Shown: positions 55,701-63,146 of the stretch, one piece after another
How positions within the stretch are numbered: the first letter of the stretch is position 1
Layout of the letters: each line of letters opens with the position of its first letter
From: Weissella koreensis KCTC 3621
Lineage (GTDB): Bacteria > Bacillota > Bacilli > Lactobacillales > Lactobacillaceae
DNA length: 64,000 nt
Assembly (NCBI RefSeq): GCF_000277645.1
Contig: NZ_AKGG01000005.1
Span: 1 to 64,000 of the forward strand
Direction of reading: 5' to 3'
Program-made: the position numbers and the translations under genes
Notes under the pieces: model-generated
Database searches by the model: none
Told to the model about the DNA's origin: nothing
Seen by the model: the letters and a program-made list of their open reading frames with translations, nothing else

Positions 55701-57734
55701 ATGCAACAGCCAAGACGTAAAAAGAAAAATAGGCGGGCACCCAATTCATTAACTCGTATTTCCGTACGGTTAAATGTTTTGCTAGGAATTGTAATTTTGC
55801 TGTTGGTTTTACTAGGCTTGCAGTTGGCAAACTTGCAAATTCGTCGCCAAGCTAGTTTTAAAGAAGAAGTTAACTCAAGCGCTACCAATTTAGAAAAAGA
55901 GCGTGTACAGCGGGGTCGAATTTACGATGATACTGGAAAAGTAATCGTTGATAATAAGGGGACTCAAGCGATTACATATCGTAAGCCCAAAAGCACTAGT
56001 GAGGCAGAGATGTATCGAGTCGCTAATGAGACTGGTAAATATCTTAAGGTGGATACCGATCAATTGGCACCAACTAATTACGCAACTTATTATGTATTAG
56101 ATAAAAAAAGAGCTGAAAAAGTTGGCCGTTCAATTAAGAATTTAGCTACTTATGGAACTGATGAGTGGATGCGTCAAGTGACTAAATATGTCATGACGCA
56201 TGAGGATGATTTTCCTATGACTGGTCAACAAAAGAATAATGCCATGTTGTATCAAAAGATGTCAGGAGCATATGCATTATCGACGGTTTATTTGAAGACC
56301 AACGATGTGACAGATAAAGAAATTGCTAATATTGGGGAACGTCAATCTAAAATGCCAGGGGTGAAGGTTGGAATTTTCTATACTCGTGAGTATCCGAATG
56401 GGGATGGAATGAGTTCAATTATTGGTTCTGTTTCAAATTCAAAGTCAGGATTACCTGAATCAGAAGTTAATACTTTGTTGACGCAAGGATATAGTCGTGA
56501 TGACAGTGTAGGAACTTCATATCTTGAAAAATACTATGAATCGGCTTTGAGTGGGAGTAAGAAAATTATTTCTGTGGGAAGTAATGATTCAAAACAAACA
56601 GTAGTACAAAGTGGTCAAGCTGGATCAAATTTGAACTTAACAATTAATTCTAAGTTCCAAGAAGATTTGCAAAAAATTCTGGAAGAAAATATTCCAGGTG
56701 GTTTAACAGAAGGTGCTTATGCTGTAGCCATTAACCCTAAGACTGGTGGGTTGTATGGAATGGCTGGAGTACACCGTGATAATGAAACTGGGAAGTTAAC
56801 ATCAGATGCTTTGGGTAATATTAATCGAGCACAGGTTGTCGGATCGGTTGTTAAGCCGGCCATGATTACTACTAGTATGATGAATAATGTAATTAGTCCT
56901 CAAAATAATGCAGTTAATGATGTGCCAATTCAAATTGCGGGAACGGCGAAGAAGTCATCTTGGTTTAATCAAGATGGTAGTGTTCCATTAACAGCTGAAA
57001 CAGCCCTACAAAATTCTTCAAATTCGTACGTGATGCAAATGATGCTAAAGATGGGTGGCTTAAATTACTATCCAAATATGACACTAGGTAATTTGGATCA
57101 TGATGTATGGCAGAAGATGCGCAATGGGTTTGCTCGCTTTGGCTTGGGAGTTAAAACGGGAATTGATTTGCCTGGAGAAACAACGGGAATTAAAGGTGAT
57201 ACTGGTGCTGATCATAGCGGTAATGCTTTGGACGAGGCTTTTGGTCAATATGATACCTTTACTCCTATTCAATTAGCACAGTATGCTGCGACCATTGCAA
57301 ATGGTGGCTATCGAGTACAGCCACATGTAGTTGGTTCGATTTCACAACGACAAAAAAATTCTTCGATTGATCAACTCCAGACTACGATTCCAACTAAGGT
57401 TTTGGGCACTGTAGGATGGACTTCTGCTGAACGTGAAGTGATTTGGAAGGGAATGAACTTAGTGGTAAATGGAACAGGTCCTTACGTGACTGGTTCAAAT
57501 TTGAAGTCAATTAAGCCTGGTATTTATGCCAAAACTGGAACAGCTGAAACGTTTACCAAGGGTCAACAGACTTATAGTTCAACCGGAATTTCGTTTGTGC
57601 CAAACAGTGATGTAGCTATTGCAGTAGCTATTCCAGGAATTTCAAATCAAGCACAAGATGGAATTTCATCAGAGTTTACTAAGAAGATTTGGGAAGCTTA
57701 TTGGAAAGATGTTGAAAATTCTGATAACAAGTAG
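55701..57734 (+). CDS. class B penicillin-binding protein (PBP2b-like transpeptidase)
   Basis: A 677-residue cell-wall transpeptidase. A basic cytoplasmic start (QQPRRKKKNRRAPN) precedes one membrane helix at about residues 29-48, then a dimerisation domain and the transpeptidase domain. The active-site motifs are SVVK (Ser382, Lys385), SSN (Ser439-Asn441) and KTG (Lys611-Gly613). It is probably the septal or elongation PBP of this cluster. The start follows AATTAAGGTGTGATGA. A strong terminator follows. Confidence 0.93.
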   Translation: MQQPRRKKKNRRAPNSLTRISVRLNVLLGIVILLLVLLGLQLANLQIRRQASFKEEVNSSATNLEKERVQRGRIYDDTGKVIVDNKGTQAITYRKPKSTSEAEMYRVANETGKYLKVDTDQLAPTNYATYYVLDKKRAEKVGRSIKNLATYGTDEWMRQVTKYVMTHEDDFPMTGQQKNNAMLYQKMSGAYALSTVYLKTNDVTDKEIANIGERQSKMPGVKVGIFYTREYPNGDGMSSIIGSVSNSKSGLPESEVNTLLTQGYSRDDSVGTSYLEKYYESALSGSKKIISVGSNDSKQTVVQSGQAGSNLNLTINSKFQEDLQKILEENIPGGLTEGAYAVAINPKTGGLYGMAGVHRDNETGKLTSDALGNINRAQVVGSVVKPAMITTSMMNNVISPQNNAVNDVPIQIAGTAKKSSWFNQDGSVPLTAETALQNSSNSYVMQMMLKMGGLNYYPNMTLGNLDHDVWQKMRNGFARFGLGVKTGIDLPGETTGIKGDTGADHSGNALDEAFGQYDTFTPIQLAQYAATIANGGYRVQPHVVGSISQRQKNSSIDQLQTTIPTKVLGTVGWTSAEREVIWKGMNLVVNGTGPYVTGSNLKSIKPGIYAKTGTAETFTKGQQTYSSTGISFVPNSDVAIAVAIPGISNQAQDGISSEFTKKIWEAYWKDVENSDNK

Positions 57735-57747
57735 ATATTAAAAAATA

Positions 57748-57797
57748 AAAGTAAAATCCTTGATTTGTGTTATAACAAATTGAGGATTTTACTTTGT
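57748..57797 (+). terminator. terminator after the PBP gene
   Basis: AAAGTAAAATCCT (57748-57760) pairs with AGGATTTTACTTT (57783-57795), with an inner ATTTGT/ACAAAT stem. Confidence 0.88.
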
Positions 57798-57836
57798 TAC
57801 ACAATAATTATTCAAGATAAAGTATGAGAGTGGCTT

Positions 57837-58391
57837 ATGATGATATCTAAAAAAATATTAAGGCAGCAAGCTCTGGAAAATTTAAAAAGGGTCACAACAT
57901 CACAGAGGGTTGAACTGTTAACGCAGTTACCTAAAATGGTTACTCAACTAGTACAATGGAAAACGAGCCAAGTAGTGGCCGTTTCAATGGCGACTACATT
58001 TGAAATTCCGACTAGTTTGCTAATTCAGATTGCTTTTCAGCAACAAAAAACAGTTGTGGTACCTAAAGTTAAAACTAAAACTGTAATGGAATTTGTTGTA
58101 GTGACACCAGAGACTATTTATGAAAAAAGTACATTTGGAATTTTGGAACCAATTACTGGGCAAATAGTTCCGCCTAATATAATCGATTTATTCGTAGTTC
58201 CAGGTTTGTTTTTTAGTGCTGATGGTCATCGTATTGGATTTGGAGGAGGATACTATGATCGATATTTAAGACAAAGTAAGGGTTATCGAGTAGGAATGAC
58301 GATAGCTAATAATTGGCAACCAATACCAACGTGGAATGTTGAAGAAATGGATCAGCCTATGGATAAAGTAATAAAACTAACGATCGAATAA
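57837..58391 (+). CDS. 5-formyltetrahydrofolate cyclo-ligase
   Basis: A 184-residue enzyme of folate metabolism that converts 5-formyl-THF to 5,10-methenyl-THF with ATP. The conserved GFGGGYYDRYLRQ motif lies near residues 138-150. The N-terminal RQQALENLK basic helix is typical. Two adjacent ATG codons are possible starts; a weak GAGAGTGG lies upstream. It precedes yqgQ and glcK, the common Firmicutes order. Confidence 0.93.
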   Translation: MMISKKILRQQALENLKRVTTSQRVELLTQLPKMVTQLVQWKTSQVVAVSMATTFEIPTSLLIQIAFQQQKTVVVPKVKTKTVMEFVVVTPETIYEKSTFGILEPITGQIVPPNIIDLFVVPGLFFSADGHRIGFGGGYYDRYLRQSKGYRVGMTIANNWQPIPTWNVEEMDQPMDKVIKLTIE

Positions 58392-58480
58392 GGACAAGAT
58401 ATGGTAAGATATTTCTGTATCATAACTGATATGGTGATTTCAAAAAATATTTAAAAAGTATGTAAAAAACGAGGTGTTAA

Positions 58481-58693
58481 ATGGAACAACGACCAATGCA
58501 AACTTTTAAAGATGTGCTAAATTTACTAAAAGTTTATGATATTTATATTCACGTGGGTGAGCGTTTGTGGGATATAGAGTTAGCAGCTATTGAAGTTGAT
58601 AATTTGGCTAAAGCAAGTTTAATTGATAACGATTTATATTTGCGAACTAAATTGGTATTAGAACGAGAACATCGCTTAGAATTAAAAAAATAA
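58481..58693 (+). CDS. yqgQ: YqgQ-family protein (DUF910)
   Basis: A 70-residue helical protein with the family pattern: TFKDVLNLLKVYDIYIHVGERLWDIELAAIE then a basic tail. Function unknown. In Firmicutes it usually lies directly before the glucokinase gene, as here. The start follows AAACGAGGTGTTAA. Confidence 0.85.
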   Translation: MEQRPMQTFKDVLNLLKVYDIYIHVGERLWDIELAAIEVDNLAKASLIDNDLYLRTKLVLEREHRLELKK

Positions 58694-58765
58694 ATTAAAT
58701 CGCTTTCATTGACTTTTATAGGATTTGTTTTGTACAATATAAAAGGTTATTGAAAACGCATACAT
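58694..58765. promoter_or_regulatory. glcK promoter flanked by two cre sites
   Basis: The -35 TTGACT (58709-58714) and -10 TACAAT (58733-58738) are 18 bases apart. A cre lies upstream on the minus strand (58694-58709, 15 of 16 matches). A second, TTGAAAACGCATACAT (58750-58765), matches the consensus fully and starts just after the predicted transcription start. Confidence 0.75.
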
Positions 58766-58792
58766 TGAAATCTTGCGGGGGAGTATTTTAAG

Positions 58793-59758
58793 ATGCAAAA
58801 AGATAAATTAATTGGTGTTGATTTAGGTGGTACAACGATCAAGTTTGCGATTATGACTGCGGATGGTGAAATTCAGCAAAAATGGTCGATTCGTACCAAC
58901 GTTTTAGATGATGGAGAACATATCGTACCTGATATTGTTGAATCAATTAATCATCATCTTGATCTATATGAATTACCAAAAGAACGTATTATTGGAATTG
59001 GAATGGGAACTCCAGGTACGGTTGATTATCAAAAGGGAACAGTCCGATCAGCTTATAATCTAAATTGGCAAGAGACGCCAGTTCAAGTTAAAGCTGAAAT
59101 TGAACAAGGAACTGGCTTACCTTTGACAATTGATAATGATGCTAATGCAGCTGCTTTGGGAGAACAATGGCGTGGTGCCGGTGAAAATGCACAAGAAGTG
59201 GTCTTCATTACATTAGGAACTGGTGTTGGCGGTGGAATTATCAATGATGGTCACTTGATGCATGGAGCTTATGGAACAGCTGGTGAAGTAGGTCATATTG
59301 TTGTTAAACCTGATGGATACCTATGTACATGTGGAAACCATGGTTGTTTGGAACAATATGCTTCAGCAACGGGGGTTGTTCACCTTGCTCAAGACTTGGC
59401 AGAAGCATATGCTGGAAAATCAGAACTAAAAGCGATGATTGATGATGGAGCTGAGGTGACATCTAAAATTGTTTTTGATTTAGCTAAAAATGATGATTAT
59501 TTGGCAAATGAGGTGGTTGATCAAGTTGCATTCTATCTTGGATATGCCTCAGCTAATTTGGCTAATACTTTAAATCCATCAGCTATCGTTATTGGTGGCG
59601 GAGTTTCAGCAGCTGGACCTTTCTTATTAGAACGAGTGAAAACTAACTTTATGAAATTTGCATTCCAACCAGTACGTGAAAATACTGACATTAAATTGGC
59701 AGTTTTAGGAAATGATGCTGGAGTTTATGGAGCTGGTTTGTTATCTAAACAAGCATAA
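58793..59758 (+). CDS. glcK: glucokinase, ROK family
   Basis: A 321-residue ROK kinase that phosphorylates glucose with ATP. The phosphate-binding motif DLGGTTIKFAI is at residues about 8-18. The catalytic DNDANAAALGE motif and the zinc-binding CTCGNHGCLEQYAS cluster mark it as a catalytic ROK kinase rather than a repressor. The start follows GCGGGGGAG. CcpA control is expected from the two cre sites. Confidence 0.95.
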   Translation: MQKDKLIGVDLGGTTIKFAIMTADGEIQQKWSIRTNVLDDGEHIVPDIVESINHHLDLYELPKERIIGIGMGTPGTVDYQKGTVRSAYNLNWQETPVQVKAEIEQGTGLPLTIDNDANAAALGEQWRGAGENAQEVVFITLGTGVGGGIINDGHLMHGAYGTAGEVGHIVVKPDGYLCTCGNHGCLEQYASATGVVHLAQDLAEAYAGKSELKAMIDDGAEVTSKIVFDLAKNDDYLANEVVDQVAFYLGYASANLANTLNPSAIVIGGGVSAAGPFLLERVKTNFMKFAFQPVRENTDIKLAVLGNDAGVYGAGLLSKQA

Positions 59759-59774
59759 TCAAGCTGAAATAAAT

Positions 59775-59812
59775 AAAGATTTACTCAACTTTTTTGGGGA
59801 AATCTTTTTTTT
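59775..59812 (+). terminator. terminator after glcK
   Basis: AAAGATTT (59775-59782) pairs with AAATCTTT (59800-59807), followed by Ts. Confidence 0.75.
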
Positions 59813-59833
59813 GGTAATGTAGCGTTATACTTT

Positions 59834-59850
59834 TGTTATAAAAATGTAAA
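59834..59850 (+). promoter_or_regulatory. candidate WalR box
   Basis: TGTTAT-AAAAA-TGTAAA fits the WalR (YycF) direct-repeat consensus TGTWAH-N5-TGTWAH fully. WalRK controls cell-wall hydrolase genes in Firmicutes, and the next gene is one. It lies about 145 bases before the candidate -35, so direct control is uncertain. Confidence 0.4.
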
Positions 59851-59994
59851 TATTAAATTTCTTTTAAAATGGTAAAGAAAGCTAAAAGATGTTAAAATTT
59901 ACTTAATGTAAGAATATGAAATTTTTAACAGTTGAATGAATCCCTATTTAAAGGGAATTAAACCAATAGCTAGATAATTAAAGCGTTTCTGTAA

Positions 59995-60164
59995 TTGAAA
60001 ATAAATGAGAATATGCGATAATATTTGTTATAGTTATCAATACTGTCAAAATTATTTTTTACATTAGTTGCTAACTGTCAGAATTTATTTACAAAACAAT
60101 ATTAGTAAGTAATCCTATAGTAATTAAGGATTACCTCAACAAATATACTCGAAGGGGTACAAAA
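59995..60164 (+). promoter_or_regulatory. promoter and leader of the LysM-P60 gene
   Basis: A -35 TTGAAA (59995-60000), 16 bases and an extended -10 TGC-GATAAT (60014-60022). The leader of about 135 bases contains a perfect 8-bp hairpin, GTAATCCT (60109-60116) with AGGATTAC (60127-60134). A ribosome-binding site GAAGGGG lies before the ATG. Confidence 0.55.
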
Positions 60165-61763
60165 ATGTCGAATTTAGAAAATATAAAACTGTCAAATACT
60201 GGTAAAATGATCGTTGCTGCAGCAGCAGTAACGGCTGGGGCATTGGTACAAATTAATCAAAATGATCAAATGGTTAACGCTGATGATACGAAAGCAGCGG
60301 TTCAAAATCTTGGACAATCAACTAATACATATAAAATTCAATCAGGTGATACTTTAACTAAAATCGCTAAAGCTAATGATGTATCTTTAGATGATTTGGT
60401 AAAGTTTAATGGTATATCTGATAAGAATATGATTATTGTTGGTGAAACTCTACAATTATCAGCCAACAATACTGATGCTAAAACATCAGAAGCTAATACT
60501 ACCAGTGATGCTTACACCGCTGTTGATGGGACTAAGATCACTGACTTACAATACAATGTCAATGCTGATTCTGATAATGATAACTTCATGACTGTTTCAG
60601 AATATAATGCATGGGTTAATGGTGGACGTCACGAAGCTGAAGCAGCTTCAGAAGCTACAACTGAAGATGCTGTATCATCAGAAGCTACAACTGACACAGC
60701 TGCAACAAGCGATGCTGATGCAGCTGTTGACGGAACTAAAGTTGCTGACTTACAATACAACGTCAATGCTGATTCTGATAACGATGGCTTCATGACTGTT
60801 TCAGAATATAACGCATGGGTTAATGGCGGACGTCACGAAGCTGAAGCAGCTTCAGAAGCTACAACTGAAGATGCTAAGTCAACAGAAACTACTGCATCAT
60901 CAGAAGCTACAACTGACACAGCTGCAACAAGCGATGCCAATGCAGCTGTTGACGGAACTAAAGTTGCTGACTTACAATACAACGTCAATGCTGATTCTGA
61001 TAACGATGGCTTCATGACTGTTTCAGAATATAACGCATGGGTTAATGGCGGACGTCACGAAGCTGAAGCAGCTTCAGAAGCTACAACTGACAATGCTAAG
61101 TCAACAGAGACAGCTGCATCATCAGCTACAGCTGACACAGCTGCAACAAGCGATGCTAACACAGCCGTTGATGGAACTAAAGTTGCTGATTTACAATATA
61201 ATGCCAATGCTGATTCTGACAATGACGGCTTCATGAATGTCTCAGAATATAATGCATGGGTTAATGGTGGACGTCACGAATCTGAAGCTGCACCTAAGGC
61301 TGCTACAACTGACAATACTAAGTCAACAGAAGCTGCTGCTCCAGCAGCTACAGAGACTGCTACACCAGCAAAAGAAACTGCAACTACTAACAACAGCCAA
61401 AATCAAGGTTCTTGGTATGATGTAGCAATGTCATTGACAGGAATCCCTTATGTTTGGGGCGGACACACACCAGCAACTGGATTAGATTGTTCAGGATTTA
61501 CTGCTTGGGTTTATAACCACTCAGGAATGACTTCTAACTTCCCAGCCTATACTGTGGCACAAGAAAGTGCAACAACTAGCATTTCTGTTTCTGCAGCTCA
61601 ACCAGGAGACCTTTTGTTCTGGGGAACACCAGGAGCAACTTACCACGTAGGAATTTATCTTGGAAATAACCAATTTATTGCTGCACCACAACCAGGAGAT
61701 GTTGTGCGTGTACAAACTCTTACAGCTTCATGGATGCCAAGCTTTGCTGGAACTTTACGTTAA
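60165..61763 (+). CDS. secreted LysM-NlpC/P60 endopeptidase with four EF-hand-like repeats
   Basis: A 532-residue exported protein. The signal peptide has a hydrophobic core at about residues 14-30 and a likely cut after VNA (residue 39). A LysM domain spans about residues 50-98. Four repeats of 68-74 residues follow (about 119-400). Each contains VDGTKxxDLQYN, then an EF-hand-like loop DSDNDGFMTVSE and EYNAWVNGGRHE, joined by Ala/Thr/Ser/Glu-rich linkers. The C-terminal NlpC/P60 domain (about 415-532) has Cys442 in LDCSGF and His494 in YHVGIY. The position usually held by a third polar residue reads Ala in FIAAPQPG. It probably cuts peptidoglycan peptides. Confidence 0.88.
   Translation: MSNLENIKLSNTGKMIVAAAAVTAGALVQINQNDQMVNADDTKAAVQNLGQSTNTYKIQSGDTLTKIAKANDVSLDDLVKFNGISDKNMIIVGETLQLSANNTDAKTSEANTTSDAYTAVDGTKITDLQYNVNADSDNDNFMTVSEYNAWVNGGRHEAEAASEATTEDAVSSEATTDTAATSDADAAVDGTKVADLQYNVNADSDNDGFMTVSEYNAWVNGGRHEAEAASEATTEDAKSTETTASSEATTDTAATSDANAAVDGTKVADLQYNVNADSDNDGFMTVSEYNAWVNGGRHEAEAASEATTDNAKSTETAASSATADTAATSDANTAVDGTKVADLQYNANADSDNDGFMNVSEYNAWVNGGRHESEAAPKAATTDNTKSTEAAAPAATETATPAKETATTNNSQNQGSWYDVAMSLTGIPYVWGGHTPATGLDCSGFTAWVYNHSGMTSNFPAYTVAQESATTSISVSAAQPGDLLFWGTPGATYHVGIYLGNNQFIAAPQPGDVVRVQTLTASWMPSFAGTLR
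60522..61300 (+). repeat. four tandem coding repeats of about 204-222 bp
   Basis: Units begin at 60522, 60726, 60948 and 61167, giving periods of 204, 222 and 219 bases, all multiples of three. Units 2 and 3 are nearly identical at the DNA level over about 140 bases, which points to recent duplication. Unit 1 and unit 4 are more diverged. The calcium-loop codons lie at 60567-60602, 60771-60806, 60993-61028 and 61212-61247. Confidence 0.9.
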
Positions 61764-61771
61764 TATAAAAT

Positions 61772-61810
61772 AAAAAAACTCGTGACTTTTTAATGGTCAT
61801 GGGTTTTTAT
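61772..61810 (+). terminator. terminator after the LysM-P60 gene
   Basis: AACTCGTGAC (61777-61786) pairs with GTCATGGGTT (61796-61805) using G-T pairs, followed by Ts. Confidence 0.78.
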
Positions 61811-61840
61811 TTTAAGTAAAAATAGAGTAAGGAGAGTAAA

Positions 61841-62350
61841 ATGCCATATAGAGATTCATATGTTGCGCAAATACGAAAATATATTGGTCATGATTTTAAA
61901 TTGGTAATGCCAACAATTGATGTTGTTATTGAGAAGTCCGGCAAATTGATGTTAATTTATAATCGTGATTTTAATGGCTGGTCATTTCCTGGTGGTTATG
62001 TAGAACCTGAGATGTCCTGGGCTGAGAATGCCAGCCGTGAAGCTCAAGAAGAATCGGGGTTGATGGTTGATCCGGATGATCTTAAGCTGATTGGATCAGT
62101 TTCTGGTGAAAATTATCGAGCTAAATATGCAAATGGGGATGAAACTCAACTTTTTACTAACGTTTTTTTTACTTCCGTTGTACAGCATGAATTAATGGAG
62201 ATCGATCAAACAGAAATTGATGCTAAAAAATGGATGACCCTTGCTGAAATTGAAGAAGTCAATTTAACATTTGCTGGCCAGGCTGTTTACGATGTTTACA
62301 AAAAGTACCTAGCGACAGGTCAAACACAGATAATTACCAAAAATGACTAG
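61841..62350 (+). CDS. Nudix hydrolase
   Basis: A 169-residue Nudix-fold phosphohydrolase. The Nudix box reads GGYVEPEMSWAENASREAQE then ESGL. It keeps the REAQEE metal-binding core; the first Glu of the G-x5-E pattern is Met in the strict alignment. An N-terminal YIGHDFKLVMPTIDVVIEK segment is shared by NTP pyrophosphohydrolases of this branch. The substrate is unknown. The start follows AAGGAGAGTAAA. A rhodanese-like gene follows. Confidence 0.85.
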   Translation: MPYRDSYVAQIRKYIGHDFKLVMPTIDVVIEKSGKLMLIYNRDFNGWSFPGGYVEPEMSWAENASREAQEESGLMVDPDDLKLIGSVSGENYRAKYANGDETQLFTNVFFTSVVQHELMEIDQTEIDAKKWMTLAEIEEVNLTFAGQAVYDVYKKYLATGQTQIITKND

Positions 62351-62426
62351 TTTAATTAGATTATGTTAACTTTTTTATGCTAAAATTAATAGTATAAATT
62401 TATCAGAAATCTAGAGGGAATTTTTT

Positions 62427-62807
62427 ATGTGGTATACCATAATTGCAATTATCGTCATTTACTTAGTTTTGACTTTTGGGCTGCGTTACTGGACGGCCTT
62501 TTCTTTGAAGCGAAAAGCAACCGTGTTGGAAAGTGAAGAATTTGAGCAACAAAGTCGAAATGGTCAAATCATTGATTTGAGAGATGCAGCTGACTTTAAA
62601 AGTAAGCATGTTTTGGGTGCACGAAATATTCCAATGCAATATTTGATGCAAAACACTTCAGCAATTCGTCGGGATAAGCCAGTGTATTTTGTTGATGCCG
62701 ACAACCAAGCTGCTGGAAGAGTTGCAGGAAAGTTAAAAAAAGAAGGTTATACTGATGTTGTGGTCCTTAAAGGGGGCATGTCAAAGTATACTGGTAAAAC
62801 TAAATAA
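62427..62807 (+). CDS. membrane-anchored rhodanese-like protein lacking the catalytic Cys
   Basis: A 126-residue protein. One N-terminal membrane helix (residues about 2-21) is followed by a rhodanese domain with IDLRDAADFKSKHVLGARNI. The active-site loop after KPVYFVD reads ADNQAAGRVA and contains no cysteine, so sulfur transfer is unlikely. It may bind a partner or be a structural relic. It is common as a single-domain YqhL-type protein in Firmicutes, where the Cys also varies. The start has a weak AGAGGGAA ribosome-binding site. Confidence 0.8.
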   Translation: MWYTIIAIIVIYLVLTFGLRYWTAFSLKRKATVLESEEFEQQSRNGQIIDLRDAADFKSKHVLGARNIPMQYLMQNTSAIRRDKPVYFVDADNQAAGRVAGKLKKEGYTDVVVLKGGMSKYTGKTK

Positions 62808-62850
62808 AAAAATGAGAGGCTAGGACAAATCTGTCCTGGCCTCTCTATGT
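62808..62850. terminator. bidirectional terminator between rhodanese-like and DUF3042 genes
   Basis: GAGAGGC-T-AGGACA (62814-62827) pairs with TGTCCT-G-GCCTCTC (62832-62845), a 14-bp stem with one G-T pair, flanked by As on the left. It lies between convergent genes. Confidence 0.85.
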
Positions 62851-62882
62851 GTATTAGGAATAATTGTTCTATCCCCTATTTA

Positions 62883-63062
62883 TTAACGGGCAGTATGTGA
62901 ATTTCCGGCCTTGCGAGCTCCGCGAATTTCAGTAGCTTCGAATTGAGCTTCTTCTTTTTCGATGGGTTCGATTGCAATTTTATGATAAACCTTAGCGACT
63001 CCGGCTAGACTGGCAATGGTTCCAACAACTCCTGTTAACATTCCTAAACCAAATTTTTTCAT
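62883..63062 (-). CDS. DUF3042 small membrane-anchored protein
   Basis: A 59-residue protein that begins MKKFGLGMLTGVV, with one N-terminal membrane helix (about residues 4-23) and a charged cytoplasmic or surface tail (EPIEKEEAQFEATEIRGARK). This matches the DUF3042 family of Lactobacillales; function unknown. The ATG at 63062 is chosen because GAGGTG lies just upstream on the minus strand. An upstream GTG-initiated form would overlap that site. Confidence 0.82.
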   Translation of the reverse strand: MKKFGLGMLTGVVGTIASLAGVAKVYHKIAIEPIEKEEAQFEATEIRGARKAGNSHTAR

Positions 63063-63146
63063 AATAAACACCTCATATTCTTTTAATACTTATATTTTAT
63101 CACGAAACTACTTAAGATATGTCTAAAAGCTGTGAAAGGAAACAAA

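Noticed and set aside
60522..61300. CRISPR-like direct repeats
   Set aside because: The repeats are in frame, over 200 bases long and encode a protein domain; there are no short spacers.
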